DNA of 64,000 bases, taken from assembly GCA_905331475.1 (NCBI GenBank), contig CAJNYU010001569.1:54322-118321 (forward strand), in the 5' to 3' direction. This document shows positions 49,967-60,505 of this stretch, piece after piece. Position 1 is the stretch's first letter, and every line of letters begins with the position of its first letter. The position numbers and the translations under genes were made by a program. This stretch comes from Rotaria socialis (lineage: Eukaryota; Rotifera; Eurotatoria; Philodinida; Philodinidae). Under the pieces are notes generated by a model. That model was not told the DNA's origin. It did not search any database and saw nothing but the letters and a program-made list of their open reading frames with translations.

Positions 49967-52243
49967 ATGGGACTAGTAGCAGGTCATAAAAAAATGATCG
50001 TAATCTTTCTAATTTTAACTTTCGAACATCTTGTTTATAGTGATGGTAATTAAATGAATAGCTATTCGTTTTTCTTCTTTAATATATGAAAATAAATTTC
50101 TGTAGGGAGTTGCAATGGTATTAATTGTGGTTCTGGCAGTTGTATAACAACGGCCAATCCTAGTTTACCGTACTATTGTAAATGTTCAAATGGTTTTAAT
50201 ACAATTTTACCATGTCCACCTGAAAGTTAGTAAAACAAAACTTTAAAAACTATTCGCATTATGAACGTTATGTTGATTAGATCCATGTTCACGTAATCCA
50301 TGTGGTCAAGGAACATGTGAAACTGTGCCTAATCTACTCTATGGTTATTTATGTCGATGTGCTGGTGATATAATATCATTAACGAATTGTAACGGTAAAT
50401 AGTTGTTTTATTTTCATGGCTTTTTCTTTTCCGATATTTTAATAGAATCGATAATATTTAGTGACTTTTAACAATTGCGCTTCTAATCCGTGTGCTCATG
50501 GCTTATGTGTGGAAGGTTTAACAAGTTTTACTTGTAATTGTTTACCAATGTGGACAGGAAAAACTTGTGATGGTAGATAAAAGGATAATTAGAAATGAAA
50601 TTTTCTTTTCGTTTGTTCATAGAACACATCGAACTGTCGTGTTCAACTAATCTCTGTGGTGCCGGCAAATGCTTTGATATCAGTGATCCATCGTTTCCAT
50701 ATGTGTGTTTATGTCCGAATGGAAATTTTGGAATATCATGCTCGGGTAATACTAGAGTCTTTTTTTTGCCTGTCGAATAGGAACTATTTAAAATTTTTAT
50801 TTTAAAGACGAGAAAAAACATCCATCTACTCTGACAGGTCGTATACTTGCAAATGCGGCGCATTTATCAGATATATGCAATCCATTAAATCCCGAGGGTT
50901 GTATGAATGGTGGTAAATGCCTTCCAACGATGGAAGGCTACCATTGTCTTTGTACTGCTAGTTTTACGGGTCGGTTTTGTGAGATAGGTAAGTTTTGAAA
51001 TTTATTTTTCTTATGTTTTATTTATTTGTTTGGTTAATTATCAAGGTATCGATCCATGTACATCGAATCCTTGTAAGTGAACCGTATAATAATAAATATT
51101 CGATTATGCACAGTCTTCAACTAGGTACTCATGGCGGTGTTTGCTTTGATCTTTCATCATCATATATATGCGCTTGTCCCGACGGTAGCTTTCGTTCGCA
51201 ATGTTTGCCTATTGAAGGTAATTGCTTTTATCGAAATTCTTACGGAATTATAATTATCAATTGAAGCCATATTTGAATGCACTTTTTTGTCGATCTGTAA
51301 ATAATAATCATTATGTACAAGGATATTTTCATTGTAGACTCAACAGTATTTGCTCATAAACTCTATTGTCCATGCCAAAATGGTGGTGATTGTACAATGA
51401 TGAGTTCACAGCCATGTACATGTCCAAATGGATTTACGGGTCGTTTTTGTGAAACTGCATTGCGTAAGATTTTTTTTCTTACTGATATCCGTTGTGTGAT
51501 AGAGACTAATTTTCTAATGCTACTCTTGATGAGAATATAATGTTCAAAACCATTGCTGGTCCCATCAAGCGGAATAGAAGCATTGAAGAAGCATTTAAAA
51601 TGTGAGATGGCGACATTTTTCTCTAAATACGGACAGTCAACAGGAAACCTAGAGTCACCGAAACCAAAACAGCAAAAATGTGGACTCGCACATTTCCATT
51701 ATAATGGACTTCTAGGTCGGAGTATTTGAAATATCCTACTTCGAAGTATCCATATACCGACACCTAACTGAACAGATTAAATAATTATGAATTTTTTTGC
51801 AGCAATGGATGGTTGTGGACAAATTCAATGTGTTAATGGTGGTGTTTGTTATGAAAACTTGCCTGACCTATCTATTTCAGCTTATTGTTTATGTAAAAAT
51901 GGATACACAGGAAAATTTTGTGAAATAGGTTTGTAGATTTTGAATTAAACTAGTAACATTTTGATTGTTTTAATGTTTTCTAACAGAATATTTTCAATGT
52001 CAAGGAAACGGTCGTTTTCTTGATCAATATAATTGTGCTAATGGAAAATATTTTGAATGCATTCATTATGATAATGGTATGAATTTGAATATTTTTCTTG
52101 CTTATTAATTTTTTTTTTGTCTATGAAATATAGATGGATCCAGTCCATACGGTGTATTATTGAGTCGAAATTGTCCTGCAACACTTCGATTTAATGTCTT
52201 CATTGATCAATGTGATTATTCGACAAACGTGCAATGTATTTAG
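49967..52243 (+). CDS. Secreted EGF-repeat protein with C-terminal chitin-binding domain
   Basis: Twelve exons: 49967-50045, 50106-50225, 50281-50394, 50462-50572, 50623-50745, 50808-50987, 51046-51072, 51125-51217, 51338-51463, 51803-51928, 51987-52076 and 52134-52243, about 429 residues. Exon 1 is a signal peptide (MIVIFLILTFEHLVYS). Exons 2-10 encode eight EGF-like modules, one per exon except one split by exon 7. Examples are CASNPCAHGLC, CMNGGKCLP, FTGRFCE and CVNGGVCYE. The last two exons form a six-Cys chitin-binding type 2 (peritrophin-A) domain, starting CQGNGRFLDQYNC and ending DQCDYSTNVQC. All eleven introns are in phase 1, so modules can be gained or lost without frame change. There is no membrane segment. 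A likely role is in a chitin-containing extracellular layer, such as the jaws, gut lining or egg shell (inference). Confidence 0.88.
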
Positions 52244-52837
52244 AACTGTTCTTTGTTTCAATTTTTGTTGTTTTATTCAATATTAACTTAGATAAACTTA
52301 ATACTAATCATCGGTTGTTATCTTCTTAGAATTGTTAACAATATTTTGCAAATAGATGACTTTAATTTAGCTTAAAAATAAGCATAAATTTTAGTACGCG
52401 ACTCCAAAAACTAAGAATTCATATGTTTCTTGCTTTGGTTTATGATTACATCTAGGGCTTGATTTAAAATTGCAAAGAATTTATGCTAGATATAAAAATG
52501 AAACGATATTAATAGCCGCTTTTGTTTTTAAACAATACTCGTGAACACAAAGCAACACATCTGACTGATGAAATATTGCCATCTATTCATCTGGTTTTGA
52601 GGACTGTTGTATGTCATACGCATCACGCTGTTGCGAATCATTCTGATTGGTGCAAATATCGTCGATGTGCAGTGCAGTCAAAGCTACAGGAGAGATTTGT
52701 TTTTGCATGATTGCGGCAGACACATGCTTTTTTAAAAAGCGCAGAACGAAAAAGTCATAAAAGCTCCATACAAACATTTGCAACTTATTTTAGTTCGTCT
52801 CTTGGCAATTGGACTCAACCGAATTGTCATTCTGAGT
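52244..52837. other. Short intergenic region
   Basis: About 0.6 kb between two plus-strand genes. It holds the 3' end of the EGF gene and the promoter of the next. No gene is seen. An in-frame open stretch from 52778 precedes the ATG at 52838 but has no earlier ATG. Confidence 0.5.
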
Positions 52838-54955
52838 ATGGAAACAATCGTTGCAAGCCGTAGTGAAAAACTAAATTTACGGCGAGTTCTAGAAGATGGA
52901 GTTATCGTTTATCTCAGTTCGCCATGTAGGGATTTGGATGGTTTCAATAGTAATTTGGTTCTAAAATTAAAATCAATTGTCAGCAATGTTGAAGTATTCA
53001 TCGATCCAGACTCGTGTGCTGATTTTATTATGAATGTACAGTATGAAAAAATATTCTGGATCGTTTCTGACGCAGACGGGCAGATTGTGATTCCATTTCT
53101 ACATGAACTATCTCAAATTTATTCTATCTATGTCCTTAGTGACAATAATGGACAAGATTGGATAGGAAGCTACCGAAAAATAAAAGCATCTTTTCAAGAC
53201 ACTGAAGCTCTATGTACACGAATAAGAAAGGACGTAAAACAAGTTGAACGACAGGTTACTGCAATTAGCATTCTAGGCGATTTCACTACCATGGATTTGA
53301 ATCAACTGGAGCCATCGTTTATGTATTCTCATTTGCTGAAAGAGATCATTCTCGACATGAACTATACTGATGAAGCCAAAGATGAGTTTGCTGAATACTG
53401 CCGAGTCATGTACTACGACAACCCATGGACATTAAATATGATAGAGCTGTTCGGTAAAGAATATCTTCTTCATAGTCCGGTGTGGTGGTGAGTGATGTCA
53501 CTATACTTGTTTTTTTTTCAGTCGTTTTTTTTTGACGATTCAAAAGGTATACTCGTGATATTTTTCTCTATCGATTACTCAATCGAGCATTAAGAACGCA
53601 AGATATCGATATGATTTGGAAAATTGGTTTCTATATCAAAGATTTACATAAACAACTATTGGACTTGTATATAAAAGGCATACAAATATCGCATACAGTC
53701 TATCGTGGTCAAAGGTTGGCACTGAAAGGTGTAGATGTATGTATATTATCTTCATTTGTCTTTGTTTCTGTGTAGTATGCTGATTGACGAGTTCCAAAAC
53801 CTGAAGAAAAATGCAGGTGGTCTTCTAGCTTTTAATTGTTTTCTCTCGACGACTACTGATCGTTTGTTAGCAATGGGTTTTGCTATTGGAGCAGTAAGTG
53901 ATCCGACTCTGGCAGCAATTATTTTTGAAATTGACATTAATGATAATAAAGAAGTATTGAGTCCGTTTGCCCTTCTAAATGGACTAAGTTTTTTTGAGTC
54001 TGAGAATGAAATTCTCTTCTCAATGCATAGTATCTTTCGGATTGGCGAGATCGCACAATTGGATAATGGAGTATGGAATGTTAAGTTGATCTTAACGCAC
54101 GATGATGATGCAGATCTTCGACGTTTAATGACTGTAATGCGTCGGGACGTCGAAGGATCTACAGGCTTGTATCGCCTTGGCCTACTGATGGCCAAGATGG
54201 GCGAATGGGATAAAGCAAAAGATGTCTATGAGCTGCTTGCAGAGAAAACTAGCGATGATGAAAATTCTATGCTTGCTTCTCTTCATCATCAATTAGGTGT
54301 TATTTATTATCAAAAGGCCGATTTACAAAATGCTCTCATACATTATCAAAAATCGCTAAACATCAGTTTGAAATATCTCTCATCGGATGCCCTTCGTCTT
54401 GCACCGACCTACACAAACATTGGCATTACATTTTGCAAGCAGGGTGACCTCGACCGAGGCATTGGCTATTATCAACAGGCACTTAACATTGAAACAAAAG
54501 CGGCTGATCCGAACCAAGAGCAAATCGCAATTCTTTACAATAACATTGGTTCCGCTCTCCAAGACCAAGGCCAAATTCGTGAGGCACTCAACAATTATGA
54601 GCAAGCATTACAAATAAACATGACTATTCTTCCAGAAAATCATCCTAGTTTAGCTATTCGGTATAATAATATCGGAATGAGTTATTATGATTTAAAAGAT
54701 TATGCGAAAGCTTTGTTCAATTTTAAAAAATGTCTGAACATCGAAGAAAGAAGTTTACCTCCGTATCATCCATCATTAATTCGAACGAACATTAATCTCG
54801 CATCGACATATGAAAATTTACATCAATATGATGAAGCATTAAAACACGCAGAACGAACAGTTGCAATAGCAAGACATTGTTCACATGCAAAACTAGGCTC
54901 ATATGAAAATTATTTGGAACAATGTAAAGAACGTATTAATTCCAATTCAGAATAA
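52838..54955 (+). CDS. ADP-ribosyltransferase-fold protein with TPR repeats
   Basis: Exons 52838-53487, 53547-53714 and 53776-54955, split by introns of 59 and 61 nt, give 665 residues. The architecture has three parts. The first is an N-terminal region (YLSSPCRDLDG, FIDPDSCADF, FWIVSDADGQIVIP) typical of bdelloid TPR proteins. The second is an arginine-type ADP-ribosyltransferase domain. The third is about six tetratricopeptide repeats of kinesin-light-chain type (for example YTNIGITFCKQGDLDRGIGY). The R-S-ExE triad of NAD-arginine transferases is intact: R270 in YRGQ, S297-T-T in FLSTTTD, and E349-N-E351 before ILF. It has no signal peptide or membrane segment, so it should be intracellular. 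It probably transfers ADP-ribose to arginine on a partner chosen by the TPRs (inference). This family is strongly expanded in bdelloid rotifers. The start at 52838 is the first ATG in frame. Confidence 0.88.
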
Positions 54956-57035
54956 AAAATTAACTGGAATAGACTATTACTTTGCTCGTCTGTACCAGTG
55001 TATGACTATTTCTTGTTAGATTTTTCTAGATAGACAAGTGTGGTCCTAGTCCGCCAAGCTGATTTAAAATTATGGTTTGAGAAAACGTTTAAAGCTATAA
55101 GAATTTTCAAATAGCAACTTTTTGTAATGGCAAGCTTGTGCAATTGATTATCTAAAATTTTTGAAGCTGAGTCAGTTCTTCTGTCAGTAGAAGTTCATCC
55201 TACTACACTAAATTGACGTTGGATGGAAACACTCATTTCTGGAATTATATTAGCTTCGGACGACATTATTTTTAGCGCTCTTCGAATGTTTTTAATCTGT
55301 TTATTTTTTATTGATGTTTGCACTAAGCAGAACTGCCACCAGAATGGCTGATGTATCTAAATTTCTAAATCAAAAAAATCTCATAATTTTGCATTGACAC
55401 AAAATTCTAGTTTTCAGAGATAATCGACTAATAAGTTCTTGTACATAACAGTAAAATAATACAAAAAGAACTAAATCAAGCTTCCTTTTTTTTGACAGTT
55501 ATCCGAACTGTTGAATTCAAAACGACGTCTTCTCTAGTAACCATAAACAATATATTTTTCATTTTCTTTAACAACTACTTGAGAGAGAGAGAAAAAAACA
55601 CAATCGGACGGAAACAATCGTTCTTGTCTAATATCAACCAATAAATTATATCTGAAATTTTCAATTATATTATTCGAATAATGGTGCACTGAGTGTTGTC
55701 AATCGACGACTTCGATCACCTTTTGCATTTCGACCAGCGTTCTAGAAAAACAAAAGAAGCATTAGACTAAGCAATATCATTGTTTTCGAGTGTGTGAAGT
55801 AGCTTGAGGAAGCGGGCAACTTTGTTCGATACTACTCAATCGTGCTGATAAATTGTTTTTTTGGCAGAAATTAAATTGGATAAGTTGTCTGTTTTCAAAT
55901 TTCAAGCGTGATTGGTCTTACTGAATATGCATCGGAATGAGTGATTTAGCTATTATTTACTAATTCATAATCATGTTTGCAGGCATGCTGCTTGCTTTCA
56001 ATATTAGTAGGTGGCTATAAATTGCTTCGAATCGAAAATTTTCCATTCATTAACATACCTAAAAGGAATCAGTAGTATTGGTCAGCAAAATGTTTAAGAT
56101 TATTCAGTGATTTCGACTGAGCAAAACTATAGGAATTAGAAAAATAATCTTCATTTCTCTGTTTAAGACTCTAACGTGCGAATATGAGAAGCGTAGTTAT
56201 AGCCACAGTGTTATTTATTAAAATTGAAACTAGTTCATTGCATCTGAAAAAATGCCTTGTTGAGTCTCTCTCAATTCACTCTTCTTAAATGTGTCCTCAA
56301 GAAAGAGTATTCTTCAATACTTCGTGTATCAGTATCAATTCTTTTTGTTCCGTAGTGTTTATAGTGTATTGGAGAGGAAAAGGATCAATGACCTGTTGAC
56401 TTCTTCGGAGCATTAATCGTTTTGTAATGAGACGATGTTAGTTCAAATATTTGAATAGATTTTCGATGTCTCTTTGTTAAACCTTTATTCGACTATTTTC
56501 TCTAGCTCCGATGGCAGTTTTTTTCGCAGTCTCAATGACGAAAGAGTGCGCTTTGGACTTGGAAAATTGTTCAAGCATTTCTTTTATTTTTACCTTTCCA
56601 AGCGTCGTTGAATCATTGCGATCAATGTTTTGTTCTAAACAATAATATGGAACATTTGTTTTTTCTATCTTTTCTCGATAAATATCATAAGCAAATCATT
56701 CATTTATATAAATGTTAATTGTCTTATTTTTGTTACACCAACTATATGTACATTCTACTTTCTTTTTTGTAGAAAAAAGATGTCGTCAATGCTGACCTAC
56801 ATATTTTCCTATAAAAGCGTTAGACACAAATGAGTCGAACAATAATGCACGCAAACATGCAAGAAATAAACACATATCGAAGAAGAAAACTATTATATGC
56901 AAGAAACAGTGAAAAAGGCAAAATTGAGATGATCACAAAAAAAAAGAACACAGAAAATATATATAGAGAGATAGAGATAAATAGTAAATTCTCTACAAGT
57001 AGGCATGTAATCAGCTTAGCATAGCAGCGTGTCAG
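54956..57035. other. Intergenic between convergent genes
   Basis: About 2 kb. An open stretch at 55741-55670 (minus) has a good acceptor and could be a last exon of ASH2L. Otherwise it is AT-rich with a short GA tract near 55582. Confidence 0.45.
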
Positions 57036-59220
57036 TCATTCAAGACCTAATTTACCGTCGTGCGAAATATGAAAGAGTAGATCATTTAGTGCATGTGTAC
57101 AGTAGGTTTCGGTGGCTGATTCAGTTAACTAAAAAGTTCAAATCAAAAGCGAGAAATGTATTCTAAAAATAATTTTTTTAAAATATCGAACCGGTTTCCA
57201 TGGAACTGGACTATCAGTAGGTGAATAAACAAATGTTGGACCGAAATTCGCCGAAACCTAAAAATTATATTTAAGTTTTGGTTTTTTGGAAATAGAAATT
57301 TGAAGTCATTTCTAAGCACAAAAAAAAATAAAATTTATGTAATTCACCGTAGCACCATAATAAATCGAAATAGCTGCACAATAGTTCCCTTCGCATATGT
57401 TCGTAAATGCTACACCTTGATTAACACCATTCTTATAGAAAATGATCTATAGAATTAAATTAATGCATAAAAAATATAAAATAAAATTTGCTATTGTTTA
57501 CTTTTCCCCCATTGGTTGGTTTTAAATTAGTTTCGCCTGTTCGTAAATCATCGCGTTCTTCAAAATAAATATAATTTTTAAATTTAACCAATGGCTACAA
57601 GGAAATGAAGAAAATTCGAATCAACACCTTCAATTCACCATATATATTAATTTACCAATTTTTTATATTTTCGTGGTAACATTACATCGGGTGGTGTGGT
57701 TTCAGGTAATATGATTAAAAATCCGAGTACATCATTTTCACGGTAGCCTTCATTTGAATAATGTAAACCGCATGCTTCATGAAATATTGTTCCTTTTCTT
57801 GAACGCCATGAATAACCGAATTTATCTGTACCAATTGGAGTTTGTAAATTAGCTAAAAGTTGTGCCCAACCAATACGTGTCGCTGTATTCGGAGGCATTG
57901 AAGTTATCGTTACTTCATAATACCATGCACCATGAGATACAGCTATAATTAATATTCCGCATTGGGATTAGGACGTATTTTTCGAATAGGAAAACTTACA
58001 ATGAGTTGATCGTACTGAACAATAGCCTTTATCGCCGGTGACTGTTAAACGATCATCATTTAATTTTAATTGTTGAGCTAAATTATAGAATAAACGTTTT
58101 CTTCTATTCAAACAATGAAGTTTACCTCGATCATTTAACGATAATAAACATTCATTTTCAAGAAATGTTCGATATAAATGTCCCGGTATTGGTTTTCCTA
58201 TTGATCATTGAAATTTAATTGGATGAAAACCAATATTTTAAACTTACCAGCCCATACTTCAGTTTCGTCGAATTTTTGTCGAAACGGTGAATGTGGATCG
58301 GGTTCCGCTAAATGATATCTGAACGATAAAATATGAAATCATGAAAATTTTTTGTTTCTCGTTACGACAAACCTATATCCTTCTTTATTAAATGGATATT
58401 CAGCTGGATAACTTTTTGGTATTAATCTTTCTAATTTTGGCACGTCACCACGTCGTTTTGTATTCATAGAATTTTCATTCGCTAATTTTCGTTTACTTGT
58501 TCGGCGTGTTACTTCACTATTTGACAATGACGTTACGCTATTTGCTGATGATGAACCGTGGAATGTTCCATTGCCAGATTGACTTGTTTGTAAAGGAGTA
58601 ATGATTGATGATGATGTAAGAGGATTTATTGCGTTAGATGTATTGGGAGATTGATCACGGCAAGCATTTGGATTCATTATTTCGAAAATCTTTTCATTCA
58701 TTGGACCGATTTTATCAAGACATTGTTCACGTAATGCAATCATGATTTCACCACCTATTTCCGATGAAACAAAAAGATCTTCACGACCCTAAACATATTA
58801 TCAATTTTTCAAGAATAAAGATTGAGATTAATCATGAAAAAATATGTACCAAAGCTTTGTACACTGACGCATGTAAAGTTGGTTTATTTTTCTTTTGTGA
58901 AAATGTTAATAAATCCCATTTTTCATCGATAAATGGTAATATTTCCTAAATAAGACTTTCAAAAACAAAACTGTATGTGCGAAAAAATAAATATACTCGA
59001 TCTCTTGAAAAAAATGTTTGCGATGATTGCTGAGTCAAATTAGCTAATACCGTAGTACATAATTGATTAAATGCTAGCAAAAGAAAAATATTTATATTTG
59101 ATTTGGTTTTATTCTGTTCGATGGAAACATACTTGCAGTTTTTTTTACAAACTGTTCTTCAGGTTTATTTGGTGAACATTCTTTACATAGAAAATGATAA
59201 TTTGTCATGAATGGAAGCAT
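57036..59220 (-). CDS. ASH2L: ASH2L, core subunit of MLL/SET1 histone H3K4 methyltransferase complexes
   Basis: ASH2L joins WDR5, RBBP5 and DPY30 to stimulate H3K4 methylation in the nucleus. My exons are 59220-59133, 59073-58997, 58945-58850, 58788-58373, 58318-58248, 58197-58126, 58077-58000, 57942-57656, 57594-57502, 57446-57348, 57257-57192 and a last one from about 57131 to 57036. They encode [14 protein letters not shown] (end of the atypical zinc finger), the winged-helix region ([19 protein letters not shown]), a Ser/Thr-rich linker, then the SPRY domain: [61 protein letters not shown] and VSANFGPTF. The end ([13 protein letters not shown]) is the DPY30-binding helix. No upstream exon for the first half of the zinc finger was found. 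At the 3' end, splicing to 55741 gives a different last few residues. Confidence 0.92.
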
Positions 59221-60505
59221 TGGTCTACGTAAGTCAACGAAAAGAAACGACTTCGAATATTATAAAAATGAAGTATAAATATACCCAGTTGTCACAGAAA
59301 CGCAATCCTGATGAAAAAATCGAAGACAAAGACAACATTGAATTTCGACTCGAGAGAATTCTCGCTCTCCACCACTACAAAACAATAAATCAAAAGTATT
59401 CATTACAGTTAGTTTTCTCTATTAAGTTACAAACCAATAACAGGTCGATAGTTTATTTGTCATTTCAATATCGTTTGGCATCAGTAAATTGACAGGACTA
59501 AAGAATAAGAAGTATCTGATCTAGTGATGTCAGTGAGTTAACTAATGAGAGAACTACCAATCAATGTCAAATGCGATGTGATCAGCGACATCTATTTCAA
59601 ATGGAATTGCGTGGTAAAAACAAACAGTGATTGAGATTTATCAAATTAGAAGATTTATATATTCAAAAAAATTATTTTTATGAAAATTGAGTTTTGTAGA
59701 ATTGATGTCGCTGTTCACCGGTCACATTATTACTAATCATCAATAAAAATAGTTAGTGTCAACAAGAAAAACAACTAAATTACGTTTATGTAGCTGTTAA
59801 ATAACTCGTTGATGCCATTGCCGACATCAATTTTAGTTTGAAAAAGAGCACAAATGGTAAAATTATTCATTCTTATTTTTTTTCTATCTGCAGTTGACTC
59901 TCTGTTACATGATCGCATTTGTCGCTAAATCATTTATGATCAGAGCGAAATCTCTGATTTAGATCCTCACAGTGCGAACAGTTAACCGACTAAAATACAA
60001 TCTATCGCTGACAACTTTATTACAGCCTGTATCACTCGAATAGTAATCCATGACCCTAATATAACTAAATTCACGAGATAAAAATGACGGAAAAATAGCG
60101 AGATATTGACTTTCAGGGAATGTTTCAAAACGTAGCCTTTCTTTTGAATAGAAACGTCCGCAACAACTATATGAATTAATTTATGTGTACTATCGAACTA
60201 GAATATACTATTTTATTTGTTTGAATGCTTTCTCTTTCATATTCAGATTTCCTCGAAGCATAAACATGTGTCGTTTGCATTGTTCGAAATAATAGGAATC
60301 TTTATTATTAAAATGGCCGAGTAAAGTAATGGAAAGTAATCGATTTTCTCGAGGCATTACGATCAATGCTGATCGAAGTCAGTCACATAAAGAAAAGAAA
60401 ACTACATACTTAAAATTTCTTTTCATTAGTGAAGACATTTCATGGTCGTTCTTTTTTTCTAACATATCGATTCATTTATAAGAAAAATATTCTCGTATAA
60501 GCATC
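59221..60505. promoter_or_regulatory. Divergent region between ASH2L and the ART-LRR gene
   Basis: 1.3 kb that must hold the promoters of two divergent genes and any missing 5' exon of ASH2L. I read the minus strand here and found no frame with a zinc-finger Cys pattern. A plus-strand open frame at 59211-59492 looks incidental. Confidence 0.4.

Noticed and set aside
53752-54195. 147-codon minus-strand ORF
   Set aside because: Antisense shadow of the ART domain exon.
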